Part shown: piece by piece, positions 4,876-5,006 of the stretch
How the letters are laid out: each line of letters begins with the position of its first letter
How positions within the stretch are numbered: the stretch's first letter is position 1
Source: Melioribacter roseus
GTDB taxonomy: Bacteria; Bacteroidota; Ignavibacteria; Ignavibacteriales; Melioribacteraceae
Assembly (NCBI GenBank): GCA_020724325.1
Contig: DYHC01000087.1
Span: forward strand, 1 to 5,006
Reading direction: 5' to 3'
Length of the DNA: 5,006 bases
Program-made: the position numbers and the translations under genes
The notes under the pieces: generated by a model
What the model was told of the DNA's origin: nothing
Seen by the model: only the letters and a program-made list of their open reading frames with translations
The model's database searches: none

Positions 4876-5006
4876 TTATGATATTACACCAAAAGTAATT
4901 AACACAAAAATTGGACCGTTATAAAGTGTATGGATTATAATTCCGATCCAGGTGTTCTGATATTTTTGAACTAGATAAGGCAGAAGAATTAAAATAGGCA
5001 GCAGAG
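4876..5006 (-). CDS. Probable CPBP-family intramembrane protease, C-terminal end (cut by window edge)
   Basis: An open frame enters from the right edge and ends at TAA (4876-4878), leaving 42 codons. It begins with a hydrophobic stretch (LLPILILLPYLVQKY), then NTWIGIIIHTLYNGP and a second hydrophobic stretch ending VLITFGVIS. The HTLYN segment fits the HxxxN motif in the last conserved membrane helix of CPBP (CAAX protease/bacteriocin-processing) proteins, preceded as usual by a short polar turn and Trp-Ile-Gly. The catalytic Glu-Glu motif would lie outside the window. If correct, it is a multi-pass inner-membrane glutamic protease. The 18-nt gap to the hydrolase ATG indicates one transcript. 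The assignment rests on a single motif plus hydrophobicity, so another membrane family remains possible. Confidence 0.6.
   Translation of the reverse strand, partial: LLPILILLPYLVQKYQNTWIGIIIHTLYNGPIFVLITFGVIS

Overview
This AT-rich window has the look of a free-living bacterium of the Bacteroidota/Ignavibacteriota (FCB) side of the tree. The basis is a secreted GWxTD-domain protein (a family I associate with that group), long A/T-rich leaders with few strong Shine-Dalgarno sites, and a GxxExxY protein. The phylum is inferred from gene content only.

Layout: 1-150 (minus) is the N-terminus of a PfkB-family sugar kinase of the 1-phosphofructokinase type, cut by the window edge. 151-282 is an A/T-rich gap holding two facing arrays of a 7-bp repeat. 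283-1554 (minus) is a secreted GWxTD-domain protein. 1624-2922 (minus) is RimO, the ribosomal protein S12 methylthiotransferase. The rimO, GWxTD and kinase genes all point left and could share transcripts. 3129-3503 (plus) is a small GxxExxY protein with a PD-(D/E)XK nuclease-like core. 3790-4857 (minus) is a secreted S9-type alpha/beta-hydrolase. 4876-5006 (minus) is the C-terminus of a probable CPBP-family membrane protease, whose stop lies 18 nt before the hydrolase start, so these two look like an operon.

The unusual part is 3093-3796. The GxxExxY gene is bounded by two inverted copies of a 32-bp sequence, giving a compact unit of about 441 bp that is almost all coding. The same sequence recurs three more times in direct orientation between 3541 and 3796. 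All five copies share a strict layout: three CACKAAT heptamers (K = G or T) starting 9 and then 10 bp apart, about one helical turn each, as expected of a protein-binding site. The three direct copies lie in a 113-bp tandem array. Two units of this array each carry a 65-bp duplicate of the 3' coding end of the neighbouring hydrolase gene, minus its last 40 bp. The third copy runs into the real gene and supplies its stop codon. Head-to-head repeat arms form one strong hairpin (3502-3569) and two degraded ones.

I read this region as a REP/REPIN-like or MITE-like repeat family tied to a GxxExxY nuclease-like gene, which has inserted at a gene end and picked up flanking host DNA. The repeats and duplications are seen directly. 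Mobility and binding by the GxxExxY protein are inference.
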